Shown one piece after another: positions 26,624 through 34,444 of a stretch of DNA of 49,869 bases. The DNA lies in the NCBI GenBank assembly GCA_021850505.1, contig JAJZLW010000060.1, forward strand, positions 1,717-51,585, read 5' to 3'. Position numbers and translations under genes: made by a program. The stretch comes from Thermoplasmata archaeon (lineage in GTDB: Archaea > Thermoplasmatota > Thermoplasmata > Thermoplasmatales > Thermoplasmataceae). How positions within the stretch are numbered: position 1 is the stretch's first letter; each line of letters starts with the position of its first letter. Below the pieces are notes generated by a model that saw only the letters and a list, made by a program, of their open reading frames with translations, had not been told where the DNA came from and did not search any database.

Positions 26624-27172
26624 ATGGAAAAAAACGGTAGCCTGTGGCACACCGTACCAAGGGGAGAAGATTGTCCGGATGTATTCAATGTAATCGTGGA
26701 AACGCCCAGGGGAAGCAAGTGCAAATATGAGATCAGCAAAAAACATCAGGGAATTGTTCTGGACAGGGTTCTGCATCATTCAGTGATGTATCCCGCTGAA
26801 TACGGCCTAATCCCTCAGACATATTATCTAGATAATGACCCAATGGACGTAATACTTCTTATGTCACAGCAGACGTACCCCGGCATAATAGTGGAGGCAA
26901 AGGCGATAGGCATGCTTGAAATGCTTGACCAGGGGGAAGAGGATCATAAAGTTCTGGCAGTCGCGATCAGGGATCCGATTTACAGGGACTATGAGGCAAT
27001 TGAGAATCTGCCGGAACATCTCCCGAAAGAAATATCGAATTTTTTCGAGATTTACAAGATTCTAGAAAACAAGAAAACTGAAGTTAAGGGTTGGCTCGGA
27101 AAGGAATCTGCACTCAAGGAAATTTCAAAGTCAATGGATATCTATGACAGTAAATTCAGTGCAGGATCTTAA
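26624..27172 (+). CDS. ppa: Inorganic pyrophosphatase, family I
   Basis: A 182-residue soluble pyrophosphatase that drives biosynthesis by hydrolysing PPi. The active-site series is present: ETPRGSKCKYEISKK, YPAEYGLIPQTYYLDNDPMDVILL (the D-x-D-P-x-D signature), KVLAVAIRDP and the C-terminal FFEIYKILENKKTEVKGW. The length is normal. A TATA-like AGTAAATTAAG lies roughly 23 nt before the ATG. Confidence 0.95.
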   Translation: MEKNGSLWHTVPRGEDCPDVFNVIVETPRGSKCKYEISKKHQGIVLDRVLHHSVMYPAEYGLIPQTYYLDNDPMDVILLMSQQTYPGIIVEAKAIGMLEMLDQGEEDHKVLAVAIRDPIYRDYEAIENLPEHLPKEISNFFEIYKILENKKTEVKGWLGKESALKEISKSMDIYDSKFSAGS

Positions 27173-27255
27173 TAAACTCAAATAAAAATCATTCATAGAT
27201 GATCTTAGGTATCACATATTGAATATTATCAGGCATAAGAAAAACGTATTATCAT

Positions 27256-27684
27256 GTGAGGAATGCTAGCACATCAGGAATGGCCCAGAATATAAGTTTC
27301 AAGGAATGGCAGCATCTGGTGTTAGCAGGGAAGACAAAAGGGGTTTATTTTGCCCTGCTGTCATTCGCAACATACGTTGTTCTTATTTTATACAATAGGA
27401 ATAATCTCCTCGATTTCATTGGAATTGAAGTGGGTTCATTCGCGAGCTTTGGTGTTCTCGTGGACCTTGTGTCGCATCTTCTCTATGATAACTATCAATC
27501 CGGTCTAACGATGGACGAGTGGATATCAAGAATCCGCCATGGAAGAACTCATGATGTATATGGACTGATTGTTCAAGCTGGATCTTCTGCTTTTGCATTA
27601 CGGGAGTTTCCGCTGGCAGTTTTGCTGTGGATAACTCTGTTGTTTGAGTTTTATTATATCAGGAAGGCAAGGTTCTATCACTGA
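27256..27684 (+). CDS. Small membrane protein of unknown function
   Basis: A 142-residue protein with about four hydrophobic segments (roughly 30-48, 56-75, 96-113 and 117-134). The start is GTG at 27256; an ATG at 27280 is an alternative. The loop between helices 2 and 3 carries DNYQSGLTMDEWISRIRHGRTHDVYG, with two His and several charges. Nothing marks a known family. It lies alone between pyrophosphatase and the thermosome gene. Confidence 0.65.
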   Translation: MRNASTSGMAQNISFKEWQHLVLAGKTKGVYFALLSFATYVVLILYNRNNLLDFIGIEVGSFASFGVLVDLVSHLLYDNYQSGLTMDEWISRIRHGRTHDVYGLIVQAGSSAFALREFPLAVLLWITLLFEFYYIRKARFYH

Positions 27685-27834
27685 TTTCGGCTCGTGGGCC
27701 AGTTCTTATTCTTGTTTTAAAAGGTAATTCTTATCCAATTCGCTAATGCCTTTTTCATGATCTGCCTTATTGGGAAACTTAATCATTAATGGAATTTAAA
27801 CGGTTAAATAACATTCATAATAAAGTTAGCAAAG

Positions 27835-27843
27835 GTTATATAG
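27835..27843 (+). promoter_or_regulatory. TATA box of the thermosome gene
   Basis: GTTATATAG is centred about 31 nt before the preferred ATG at 27871, implying a very short leader. The upstream AT-rich stretch contains no convincing repeat. Confidence 0.5.
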
Positions 27844-27870
27844 AAGTTTATTTTTACTTGGTTGATTAAC

Positions 27871-29499
27871 ATGATAGGTGGACAACCAATATTCATACTC
27901 AAAGAAGGAACGAAGAGGGAATCAGGCAGAGATGCCATGCAAAATAACATTGAGGCTGCAAGAGGTATTGCACAGTCTGTAAGGTCTACCCTTGGTCCAA
28001 GAGGAATGGACAAAATGATGGTGGACTCGCTTGGTGACATTGTAATCACGAACGATGGTGTTACAATTCTCAAAGAAATGGACGTAGAGCACCCTGCTGC
28101 CAAAATGATGGTTGAGGTTTCAAAAACACAGGATAGCTTTGTTGGGGACGGAACAACTACGGCAGTAATCATTGCTGGCGCCTTGCTAAATGAGGCTGAG
28201 GCCCTGATTAAACAGAATGTTCACCCAACAGTTATTTCAGAGGGTTACAGAATGGCTGCGGAAAAGGCCAAGGAAGTTCTGTCAAACATGGCGAAGAAAG
28301 TTTCCATAGACGATGAGAAGTTGCTGAGAAAGATGGCTGAAACTGCACTGAGCAGCAAGAGTGCATCCGGCAGCAAGGAGAAGTTATCTCTTATCTCCTA
28401 TCAGGTGATAAAAAGCGTTGCCGAAAAGGTTGACTCGAGGTATGTGGTGGACTTTGACAACATCCAGATTGTCAAGAAGAAGGGTGGAGAGATTGAGGAT
28501 ACAGAACTCATCTCAGGGATTATTGTGGACAAGGAAAAGGTACATCCTGGAATGCCCGACTTCGTGAAAAATGCAAAGATAGCAGTTCTTAACGCTGCCC
28601 TTGAGATCAAGAAGCCTGAGTTTGACACAAACATCAGGATCGATGATCCGAGCATGATACAGAAATTCCTGTCGCAGGAAGAGGATCTTCTTAGAGACAT
28701 GGTCAACAAGATAAAGAAGACCGGTGCTACAGTCCTTATCACACAGAAGGGTATTGACGATCTTGCCCAGCATTACCTTTCAAAGGAAGGGATATATGCT
28801 GTCAGGAGAGTAAAGAAGAGTGATATTGAGAAACTGGCTAAGGCAACGGGTGCCACAATAGCTTCGTCCATTGACGAGCTCAGTGCTTCTGATCTTGGCA
28901 AAGCAGCACTGGTTGAACAGAAGAAAATTGACGATGACTACCTCACATTTGTAACAGGATGCAACAACCCGAAAGCGGTGAGCATACTTGTCAGGGGTGG
29001 AACAGAGCACGTTGTGGACGAGATTGACCGTTCAATTACCGACTCGCTCCATGTTGTTGCAGCAGCTGTCGAGGATGGAAAGTACACATCAGGCGGTGGC
29101 TCTTCTGCATCAGAAATATCATACCGGCTCAGAGAATATGCATCCAAGGTCGGTGGAAGGCAGCAGCTTGCGATAGAACGATTTGCAAATGCACTTGAGG
29201 AGATTCCAAGAGCACTATCCGAGAACGCGGGTCTTGATCCTATAGATATACTGATCAAGATCAGAAGTTTGCACGCCGAAGGCAAGAAGTATCATGGGAT
29301 AAACGTGTTCACAGGCAACGTTGAAGATATGGATAAGGCCGGGGTAATTGAGCCACTGAGGGTCGGGATCCAGGCAATAGATTCAGCAACTGAAGCGGGC
29401 GTGATGATACTTAGAATAGATGATGTGATAGCCACGAAGGCATCCAAAGGACCTTCTGCACCACCAGGCGGCGGAGCTGGCGGAGACTCTGAAGATTAA
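27871..29499 (+). CDS. thsA: Thermosome subunit (group II chaperonin)
   Basis: A 542-residue subunit of the archaeal CCT-like chaperonin that folds proteins in a closed double ring. Signatures: [34 protein letters not shown], the catalytic GDGTTTAVI and [16 protein letters not shown]. The Gly-rich end (about 530-542) is typical. I choose the ATG at 27871, three codons inside the longest frame, because it matches the Thermoplasma N terminus and the TATA spacing. Thermoplasma has two subunits; which one this is cannot be decided here. A strong hairpin covers its stop codon. Confidence 0.96.
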   Translation: MIGGQPIFILKEGTKRESGRDAMQNNIEAARGIAQSVRSTLGPRGMDKMMVDSLGDIVITNDGVTILKEMDVEHPAAKMMVEVSKTQDSFVGDGTTTAVIIAGALLNEAEALIKQNVHPTVISEGYRMAAEKAKEVLSNMAKKVSIDDEKLLRKMAETALSSKSASGSKEKLSLISYQVIKSVAEKVDSRYVVDFDNIQIVKKKGGEIEDTELISGIIVDKEKVHPGMPDFVKNAKIAVLNAALEIKKPEFDTNIRIDDPSMIQKFLSQEEDLLRDMVNKIKKTGATVLITQKGIDDLAQHYLSKEGIYAVRRVKKSDIEKLAKATGATIASSIDELSASDLGKAALVEQKKIDDDYLTFVTGCNNPKAVSILVRGGTEHVVDEIDRSITDSLHVVAAAVEDGKYTSGGGSSASEISYRLREYASKVGGRQQLAIERFANALEEIPRALSENAGLDPIDILIKIRSLHAEGKKYHGINVFTGNVEDMDKAGVIEPLRVGIQAIDSATEAGVMILRIDDVIATKASKGPSAPPGGGAGGDSED

Positions 29500-29534
29500 A
29501 CCTCAACGGTTTAATCTTTTAATATACATTTTTG
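29492..29534 (+). terminator. Strong hairpin over the thermosome stop codon, followed by T-rich tract
   Basis: The arms AAGATTAAACC (29492-29502) and GGTTTAATCTT (29508-29518) form a perfect 11-bp stem with a 5-base loop (TCAAC). The stop TAA lies inside the left arm. T-rich sequence follows to about 29534. This has the form of an intrinsic terminator, unusual in including the last sense codon and the stop. Confidence 0.7.
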
Positions 29535-29582
29535 TTTTTTAAAATCTGTTCTGTTTTTAGAATAATAATTCTTATTTTGAAT

Positions 29583-29595
29583 ATCTGATTCAGAT
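29583..29595 (-). terminator. Small hairpin after the rhodanese gene
   Basis: ATCTG-ATT-CAGAT is a perfect 5-bp stem starting 4 nt beyond the TAA stop of the rhodanese gene. An AT-rich stretch follows. It probably helps end minus-strand transcripts facing the thermosome gene. Confidence 0.35.
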
Positions 29596-29599
29596 TAAA

Positions 29600-29941
29600 T
29601 TAGTGTTTTATCTTGTTATTTCTGTTCCAGGCGAACATTCCGCCTTTCAGATGCGATACGTTTGTGAAGCCATTCTTTAATAAAATAGTTGCAGCGGCTC
29701 TGCTTCTGTGGCCCGTAGCACAGATCAGGTAGTATTTTCCATTTTTGTCAAGGTTACTGATCTGGTTTTTGAGATCGGATAATGGGATGTGAATTGCAGA
29801 ATCGATATGCCCATGAGCGAATTCACTTTTTGTTCTTACGTCCACTACTTTGGCATTATCAGCAGTAATGGCGGCCCCGAAATCTTCTGGTCCGTATTCT
29901 GCGAGACCTTTGGGTGTAATGAAGTAACTCAGGAAGGGCAT
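29600..29941 (-). CDS. Single-domain rhodanese-like sulfurtransferase
   Basis: A 113-residue rhodanese domain. The active-site loop CATGHRS carries the catalytic Cys, and VVDVRTKSEFAHGHIDSAIHIPL and LKGGMFAWN are the standard CH2A and C-terminal motifs. Such proteins carry persulfide sulfur in thiosulfate or cyanide detoxification or in tRNA thiolation. It has its own promoter (TATA-like TGTATTATC about 25 nt upstream). It is divergent from the Cys-rich small protein and PadR group. Confidence 0.9.
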   Translation of the reverse strand: MPFLSYFITPKGLAEYGPEDFGAAITADNAKVVDVRTKSEFAHGHIDSAIHIPLSDLKNQISNLDKNGKYYLICATGHRSRAAATILLKNGFTNVSHLKGGMFAWNRNNKIKH

Positions 29942-30064
29942 GATCAGACATCTATTTTAAGATAATACATTTTTTGATAGTGATGATAAATTGTTTGTCA
30001 GTTTGTTCCCAATATATCAACACCTATATATAGACGCCTACAATATCTAATTGAGGTAATCAAA

Positions 30065-30256
30065 ATGGAAAAAATGAACAACTGTGGATGCGGCTGTGGA
30101 TCTGGAAGACATGGAATGAGAGGTCACCGTTATGAGGGGACGGTTTCTGAGGAACTTGAGGATTACAAGGATCAGCTTGAGGCTGAAATAACTATTCTCG
30201 AGAAGAAACTGGAGCGCATAAAAGCTGCACAAAAAGAAACTTCCGGTAAAGAGTGA
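30065..30256 (+). CDS. Small Cys-rich coiled-coil protein (DUF5320-like)
   Basis: A 63-residue protein. The N terminus has a CGCGCG stretch followed by GRHGMRGH, a likely metal site with three Cys and two His. Residues about 28-57 form a heptad-like coiled coil (EELEDYKDQLEAEITILEKKLERIKAA). This layout resembles DUF5320 proteins, which often lie next to PadR regulators. The start follows a GAGGT site by 8 nt. The palindromic TATA CTATATATAG (30024-30033) lies upstream. The stop codon sits in a 9-bp hairpin. Function unknown; metal or redox sensing is inference. Confidence 0.75.
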   Translation: MEKMNNCGCGCGSGRHGMRGHRYEGTVSEELEDYKDQLEAEITILEKKLERIKAAQKETSGKE

Positions 30257-30266
30257 TCTCTTTACC
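30245..30266 (+). terminator. Perfect 9-bp hairpin enclosing the stop codon of the Cys-rich gene
   Basis: GGTAAAGAG (30245-30253) pairs fully with CTCTTTACC (30258-30266) around the loop TGAT, which contains the TGA stop. The following sequence is AT-rich but has no clean T tract. It may be a terminator or attenuator before padR, or a processing site. Confidence 0.6.
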
Positions 30267-30293
30267 ACCTAATATTTTAATTACATTGTGATT

Positions 30294-30306
30294 CGATATA
30301 AAATCG
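30294..30306 (+). promoter_or_regulatory. padR promoter: TATA box inside a short inverted repeat
   Basis: CGAT-ATAAA-ATCG surrounds the TATA element ATATAAAA (30296-30303). The expected transcription start would be near 30325, some 40 nt before the padR ATG. Short repeats around the promoter are usual sites of PadR autoregulation, so autoregulation is a reasonable guess. The arms are only 4 bases. Confidence 0.35.
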
Positions 30307-30367
30307 GATATTGAATTCCGTTCAAAATAGTTCAGAAGTAAATTCATTTATCTGGATTGTGGTCGTA

Positions 30368-30727
30368 ATGAAAGGTAGAAATTGCATGTGCAGATGCGGT
30401 CCGTTTAAGATCAATCTGATACCGCCAGGAGTCCTTAAGCCGCTAATCCTTAATATTCTAATGGAGAAACCCATGCATGGTTATGAAATAATGAACGAGA
30501 TTTCGAGGAAGACCGACGGCTTTTGGAGACCCACAGCCGGGTCTATCTATCCTGCTCTTACCTCCCTTGTTAAGGATGGATATGTTGAGCGAAACGAAAT
30601 GAGCCAGGGACAGAGAGTTAGACAGGTTTATGTGCTAACTGAGGCAGGTAAAATGGCAATAAAGGACATAAGTTTACTATCCTCCGATTGGATGGCTGGA
30701 TTGGACAAAATATACAGGTTGTGGTAA
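30368..30727 (+). CDS. PadR-family transcriptional regulator with Cys-rich N terminus
   Basis: A 119-residue winged-helix repressor. ILNILMEKPMHGYEIMNEI, the recognition-helix and wing segments WRPTAGSIYPALTSLVKDGYVER and QRVRQVYVLTEAG form the PadR domain. The ATG at 30368 is preferred; a TTG at 30311 and an ATG at 30386 are also in frame. The first residues carry three alternating cysteines (C6, C8, C10, in NCMCRCG), which echo the CGCGCG of the upstream small protein and suggest a metal or thiol signal. A membrane protein gene follows 15 bp later. Confidence 0.88.
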   Translation: MKGRNCMCRCGPFKINLIPPGVLKPLILNILMEKPMHGYEIMNEISRKTDGFWRPTAGSIYPALTSLVKDGYVERNEMSQGQRVRQVYVLTEAGKMAIKDISLLSSDWMAGLDKIYRLW

Positions 30728-30742
30728 GATTTGGTGAATTTT

Positions 30743-31222
30743 ATGAAAACTGGAAATATTAAAGATAGGGCCTTCCTAAGACCGGTTTTTATGATGGCTT
30801 CATTTGAACTGGCATTTCTGGTTATACAGTTCTTGGTTGGTATGTATGTAAACCTTTTCGTGACTTTACCGCACCCACTTTCATTTTTAGGAATGATGGG
30901 CTTTATGGGTGTATATTCTGGATTCGCTTTTATAATGGTACATATGATGATAGGCATTTTAGTAGGGCTGACTTCAATAGGTATTTTATTTGTATCTTTA
31001 TTCAGCGGAAGATTCAATATGTCAATCCTTTCCCTATCACTTCTGCTTTCCATCATTCTTGCAGGTGTTAATGGACTTTTCTTTGTTTTCGATGGCCAGA
31101 ACAACATAAATTCTTATCTAATGTCAATTGGATTCATACTGGCAGTAATCTTTGATGTAATGATAATATCCAATTCGAAGCAAAAGACAAGTATTTCTGC
31201 GAGCGGCGCCTCCGTGAATTAA
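30743..31222 (+). CDS. Membrane protein downstream of PadR
   Basis: A 159-residue protein with about five hydrophobic helices, very rich in Met, Phe and Ile. The middle segment contains the MMGFMGVYSGFAFIMVHMMIG run. The ATG at 30743 has a GGTG site 8 nt upstream; a TTG at 30731 is possible. As the only gene after padR on the same strand, it is the likely target of that regulator. I do not recognise the family. The Met- and His-containing helices would fit a role in metal or drug handling, but that is speculation. Confidence 0.7.
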   Translation: MKTGNIKDRAFLRPVFMMASFELAFLVIQFLVGMYVNLFVTLPHPLSFLGMMGFMGVYSGFAFIMVHMMIGILVGLTSIGILFVSLFSGRFNMSILSLSLLLSIILAGVNGLFFVFDGQNNINSYLMSIGFILAVIFDVMIISNSKQKTSISASGASVN

Positions 31223-31574
31223 ACCATACCTTTATTCGATTCCCTCGTAAGATAGCCTGCACGAGAATTCACTGGCTAAAAAACTAATTGCATTTTGCCT
31301 GATCCTACTGGTCATGCAAGATTGGTGAATCATTAAGACTTTTAGATACAGGCGGTCATTTAAACTCTGGATTTTATGGATTCTTAAAAAATGAAGGGAT
31401 TATGAATTGAACTTTTTTTACTGAAGTATTGAGTTTTCACATGGATAATAATGAATCCCGTCTAATCCGTTATTCAACGCGACTGCCAGTGCTCGGCTAC
31501 CTGAATTTGGGCTGTTTAAGGGCTGGACACTTTGCATTTGGCGGTAATGTACTTGTCTGGACCGTCTTCATAAT
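31223..31574. other. Intergenic region with one doubtful membrane ORF
   Basis: A 352-bp gap between the membrane protein and the glycerol-3-phosphate dehydrogenase-like gene (convergent). A plus-strand frame from ATG 31441 runs to 31647 (68 codons) with one hydrophobic segment (about VLVWTVFIIYSLSGL), but it overlaps the flavoprotein 3' end by 73 bp. It may be the remnant of a transporter N terminus. No repeat, RNA gene or strong hairpin was seen. Confidence 0.35.
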
Positions 31575-32900
31575 CTATTCATTGAGTGGGTTAAGCAACT
31601 TTAAGGCGGTCTCATTGACAAGGTGCATGGATTCGGGGTCAAAATAATAAACGGAAGACCTTCTCTTTACGACATCATCCGGGAATAATGCACATTCATA
31701 TTTAACGGCGGATGAAACCCTGTCATTAAGGTCAGGTTTGTAATCCAGCCTAGGCAGTGTACTCCTGATTCTTCCCTTTTTAAGATATCTTGATACAAAA
31801 ATTGCCGTCTTTCTGGAAACCCTCCTGTAATCAGTTACCTTGCCGCCTATAACTGTAAATACATTATCCCTTCTTATTACGGTAAAATCCCTGCTCATCT
31901 TTCCTGGATTGTTTCCACTCCCAAGAAGCGTTCTGATGCCGGAATATTCTCCAATTATTTTTTCCCTGCTTATTCCTGCAGAGACAAAAGACAGGCTTCT
32001 GATTACGTAATCTCTTTCAGATTCCGTGATGTTCCAATTGTCAGGAGAACCCACGAAATCATCAGTTGTCCCTACAATGACGACTTTTCCCCTTGGAATA
32101 ACAAACATCTGCCTACCGTCAACCTTTGATTTCACAACTGCTGCGCTTTCCCTGCTGTAAACCTCCCGTGGATAAATGAGATGTATCCCCTTAGAAAGCC
32201 TGAAGTTCCCAATTTTTTCATGGCCTAAAACATCATCTATCCATGGTCCTGCGCAGTTAACCAGGACCCGGTACCTGATACTAATATAATGCCCGGATAC
32301 CATGTCCTTAAGTTTGGCCACACTTTCATTATTAATTAGAGAAGAACCTGTATATTTAACGTAGTTTAGGCAGACAGCACCGTTCATGTGGGCAGAAACG
32401 ATATTTGTTACAGTAAGCAGCGCATCATCTGTTATGCAGTCCTTATAGGTGTAATAACCTTTGACTGAATCCGGAAAAACGCCGTTGTTTTTAATATACG
32501 CTGAATGCTTTCCACCACCGAGAATCCTGTATAACATAAGTCCTATCCTTATTTCAAATCTTCCAAACATACCCGGACCTATGAGTATATCAAAATCAAT
32601 CGGTTTCACAAGATCTGTTTTCCTCATAAGGTAATTTCTCTCCTTCAACAGGTTTCTTGTAAGCCTGAAGCGCCCCTGCGCGAGATATCTCAGGCCACCA
32701 TGGATTAACTTTGAGGAACCTGAACTGGTTCCTGAAGCAAAATCTCCCATATCGACAAGTATTACTGATATTCCAGCCTGGCTTAATGTGTTCGCAACGC
32801 CCGCGCCAATAATTCCTCCACCTATGACTAGTACATCAAATGCCTGACCACTCGATGACTGCAATTCCTTTTCTCTGGTTTTCGCTGAAAATTCAAACAT
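31575..32900 (-). CDS. Glycerol-3-phosphate dehydrogenase-like flavoprotein (GlpA/GlpD family)
   Basis: A 441-residue FAD protein of the DAO/GlpD family that oxidises the C2 hydroxyl of glycerol phosphates to the ketone. The FAD motif is DVLVIGGGIIGAGVA, followed by the family hallmark GTSSGSSKLIHGGLRYL. Later motifs are NCAGPWIDDV, VIPRGKVVIVGTTDD and GIRTLLG. It lacks most of the C-terminal domain of full-length GlpD. The start overlaps the AGPS-like gene by 8 bp. The pairing with AGPS-like and diacylglycerol-kinase-like genes suggests a lipid-linked substrate rather than free glycerol-3-phosphate; this is inference. Confidence 0.88.
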   Translation of the reverse strand: MFEFSAKTREKELQSSSGQAFDVLVIGGGIIGAGVANTLSQAGISVILVDMGDFASGTSSGSSKLIHGGLRYLAQGRFRLTRNLLKERNYLMRKTDLVKPIDFDILIGPGMFGRFEIRIGLMLYRILGGGKHSAYIKNNGVFPDSVKGYYTYKDCITDDALLTVTNIVSAHMNGAVCLNYVKYTGSSLINNESVAKLKDMVSGHYISIRYRVLVNCAGPWIDDVLGHEKIGNFRLSKGIHLIYPREVYSRESAAVVKSKVDGRQMFVIPRGKVVIVGTTDDFVGSPDNWNITESERDYVIRSLSFVSAGISREKIIGEYSGIRTLLGSGNNPGKMSRDFTVIRRDNVFTVIGGKVTDYRRVSRKTAIFVSRYLKKGRIRSTLPRLDYKPDLNDRVSSAVKYECALFPDDVVKRRSSVYYFDPESMHLVNETALKLLNPLNE

Positions 32901-34443
32901 GTTCAGATCCTGACAGTACTGGATCTGTGATATTGCTCATTATTTTTACCTTCATCTGGTTGTTCATCGGCATGAAAAGCGAACCTATTCCGTGATGATG
33001 AGTAATTGCACCATTGCATGAGGAAAATGTTTCTGAGATGGAATTTCTTATTGAAAGAAGATCTTCATATTCCTTTACATCAGTGATAAAGGTGAAATAA
33101 AGGGCGGGGCCTAAACGGTAGATATGAGAGGCATGACACATTATTACACCCCGTATATTCTTGGAGCGGGTCTCCTTTTGAAATGTTTCTATTGTTTCTT
33201 TATAAAGAGTAAAGGCATCTTCCCACCTGCATGATGTTTCCATTGTGTCCGGAACCAGCCCAAGGCCCCACAATGAGTTGCCTATCTCAGGCCTGCCGTA
33301 CCTGTTTCGCTCCCACATATGTGAAATGGCTGATCCAAGTTTTATGCCGGCTTTACCGTTTAATGATATTTTCTCATTACCCACCAGTATCAGGAGGGAT
33401 GAGCCAGGTAGTTTCATACCCCGCGTTTTTGCATAACTGAAAAGAATTCTTTTTCCCCGACTATCTTCTGTGTTCCGGAGAAGATATTCAGTCTCAGTTT
33501 CATCAGAAAGTCTGGTCACAGCAGGATATTTGCTCTGATCCTCAAGAAAATCCAGGCCATCTTTGAAACTGTGAAAGAGTCTTGATTCATAGTACCTGTT
33601 TTCAGGAATTTTAAAGGTTTTCAGAATAACTTCAGTTATAAGGCCCGTCTTCCCTTCGGATCCTATTGCAATGGATTTTCCATCGATGCCAGCTGATTCT
33701 CTTGGATAAACCCCATCGGTTATTTCGCCATCAGATCTTTCAATCCTCACCCCAATCACAATGTCCTCGATGTCTCCATAAAAATTAGATTCTTGGCCAG
33801 ATGATTTTGTCGAGACCCACCCACCAACCGTGGAATAGAACATGGATTCTGGAAAGTGCCCGCATGTACTGCCATTGCTATTCAGTTTGCTTTCGAGATC
33901 TATGCCTCTGACTCCTGAACCGGCCTTTACATAATTTTTTCCTATTTCTATCTCATCCAGATGCATGGTGTCAATGCACACGATCCTGGAGAGATCCATG
34001 AAGTGAAAAGGTGCAGTTACTGAAGTTCCACCACCACTGACCGCAGCCCTTATATTATTTCTTTTCAGAAGGGGCATTAAATATTGGACGTTGGTGGAAT
34101 CTGGATATAGTACAGCCGCAAAAGGTTTCAATTTACCACCGTTTAACAGAGAGAGTATTTCCGGACTGGATCTTCCGAATGAATGCAAATATCTTTCCGT
34201 GAACGAATAGGATATTTCATACCCTGAGAAATTCTCTTTCAGTATCCTTAATATTTCTTTGTCAGGTTCAATTTGCTCGATGTCCACGAGACAGGATCTT
34301 ATTTGTTCGGAGGGGTTGATTTTAAATTTTTCATTTATCATCTCTCTGATTCCGGTTGGAAGCTGGAAATCTCGAACCTCATCCCTTTTGAGCAGATCGA
34401 TCTTGACGGTGCCCGGTCTGCCTGCATCAGTCTCATTTGCCAC
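32893..34443 (-). CDS. AGPS-like FAD-binding oxidoreductase
   Basis: A VAO-fold flavoprotein of about 516 residues. FAD domain: AAVSGGGTSVTAPF, then STVGGWVSTKSSGQESNFYGDIEDIVIGV, which is very close to the alkyldihydroxyacetonephosphate synthase signature, and GSEGKTGLITEV. The C-terminal THHHGIG matches the active-site His triplet of AGPS. AGPS exchanges an acyl for an alkyl group on DHAP in ether-lipid synthesis. D-lactate/glycolate oxidases share the fold but not the HHH motif. I place the start at GTG 34443, straight after the aldehyde dehydrogenase stop; an ATG at 34485 would overlap that gene by 41 bp. Confidence 0.85.
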   Translation of the reverse strand: MANETDAGRPGTVKIDLLKRDEVRDFQLPTGIREMINEKFKINPSEQIRSCLVDIEQIEPDKEILRILKENFSGYEISYSFTERYLHSFGRSSPEILSLLNGGKLKPFAAVLYPDSTNVQYLMPLLKRNNIRAAVSGGGTSVTAPFHFMDLSRIVCIDTMHLDEIEIGKNYVKAGSGVRGIDLESKLNSNGSTCGHFPESMFYSTVGGWVSTKSSGQESNFYGDIEDIVIGVRIERSDGEITDGVYPRESAGIDGKSIAIGSEGKTGLITEVILKTFKIPENRYYESRLFHSFKDGLDFLEDQSKYPAVTRLSDETETEYLLRNTEDSRGKRILFSYAKTRGMKLPGSSLLILVGNEKISLNGKAGIKLGSAISHMWERNRYGRPEIGNSLWGLGLVPDTMETSCRWEDAFTLYKETIETFQKETRSKNIRGVIMCHASHIYRLGPALYFTFITDVKEYEDLLSIRNSISETFSSCNGAITHHHGIGSLFMPMNNQMKVKIMSNITDPVLSGSEHV

Positions 34444-34444
34444 T

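Noticed and set aside
30024..30033. CTATATATAG as a NrdR box
   Set aside because: It lacks the flanking ACAC/GTGT of the NrdR consensus, lies at a gene unrelated to RNR, and is better read as a TATA element.
31429..31647. 72-codon frame as a true small membrane protein
   Set aside because: It overlaps the end of the GlpD-like gene by 73 bp, begins with TTG and shows only one hydrophobic segment. Kept only as a possible remnant.
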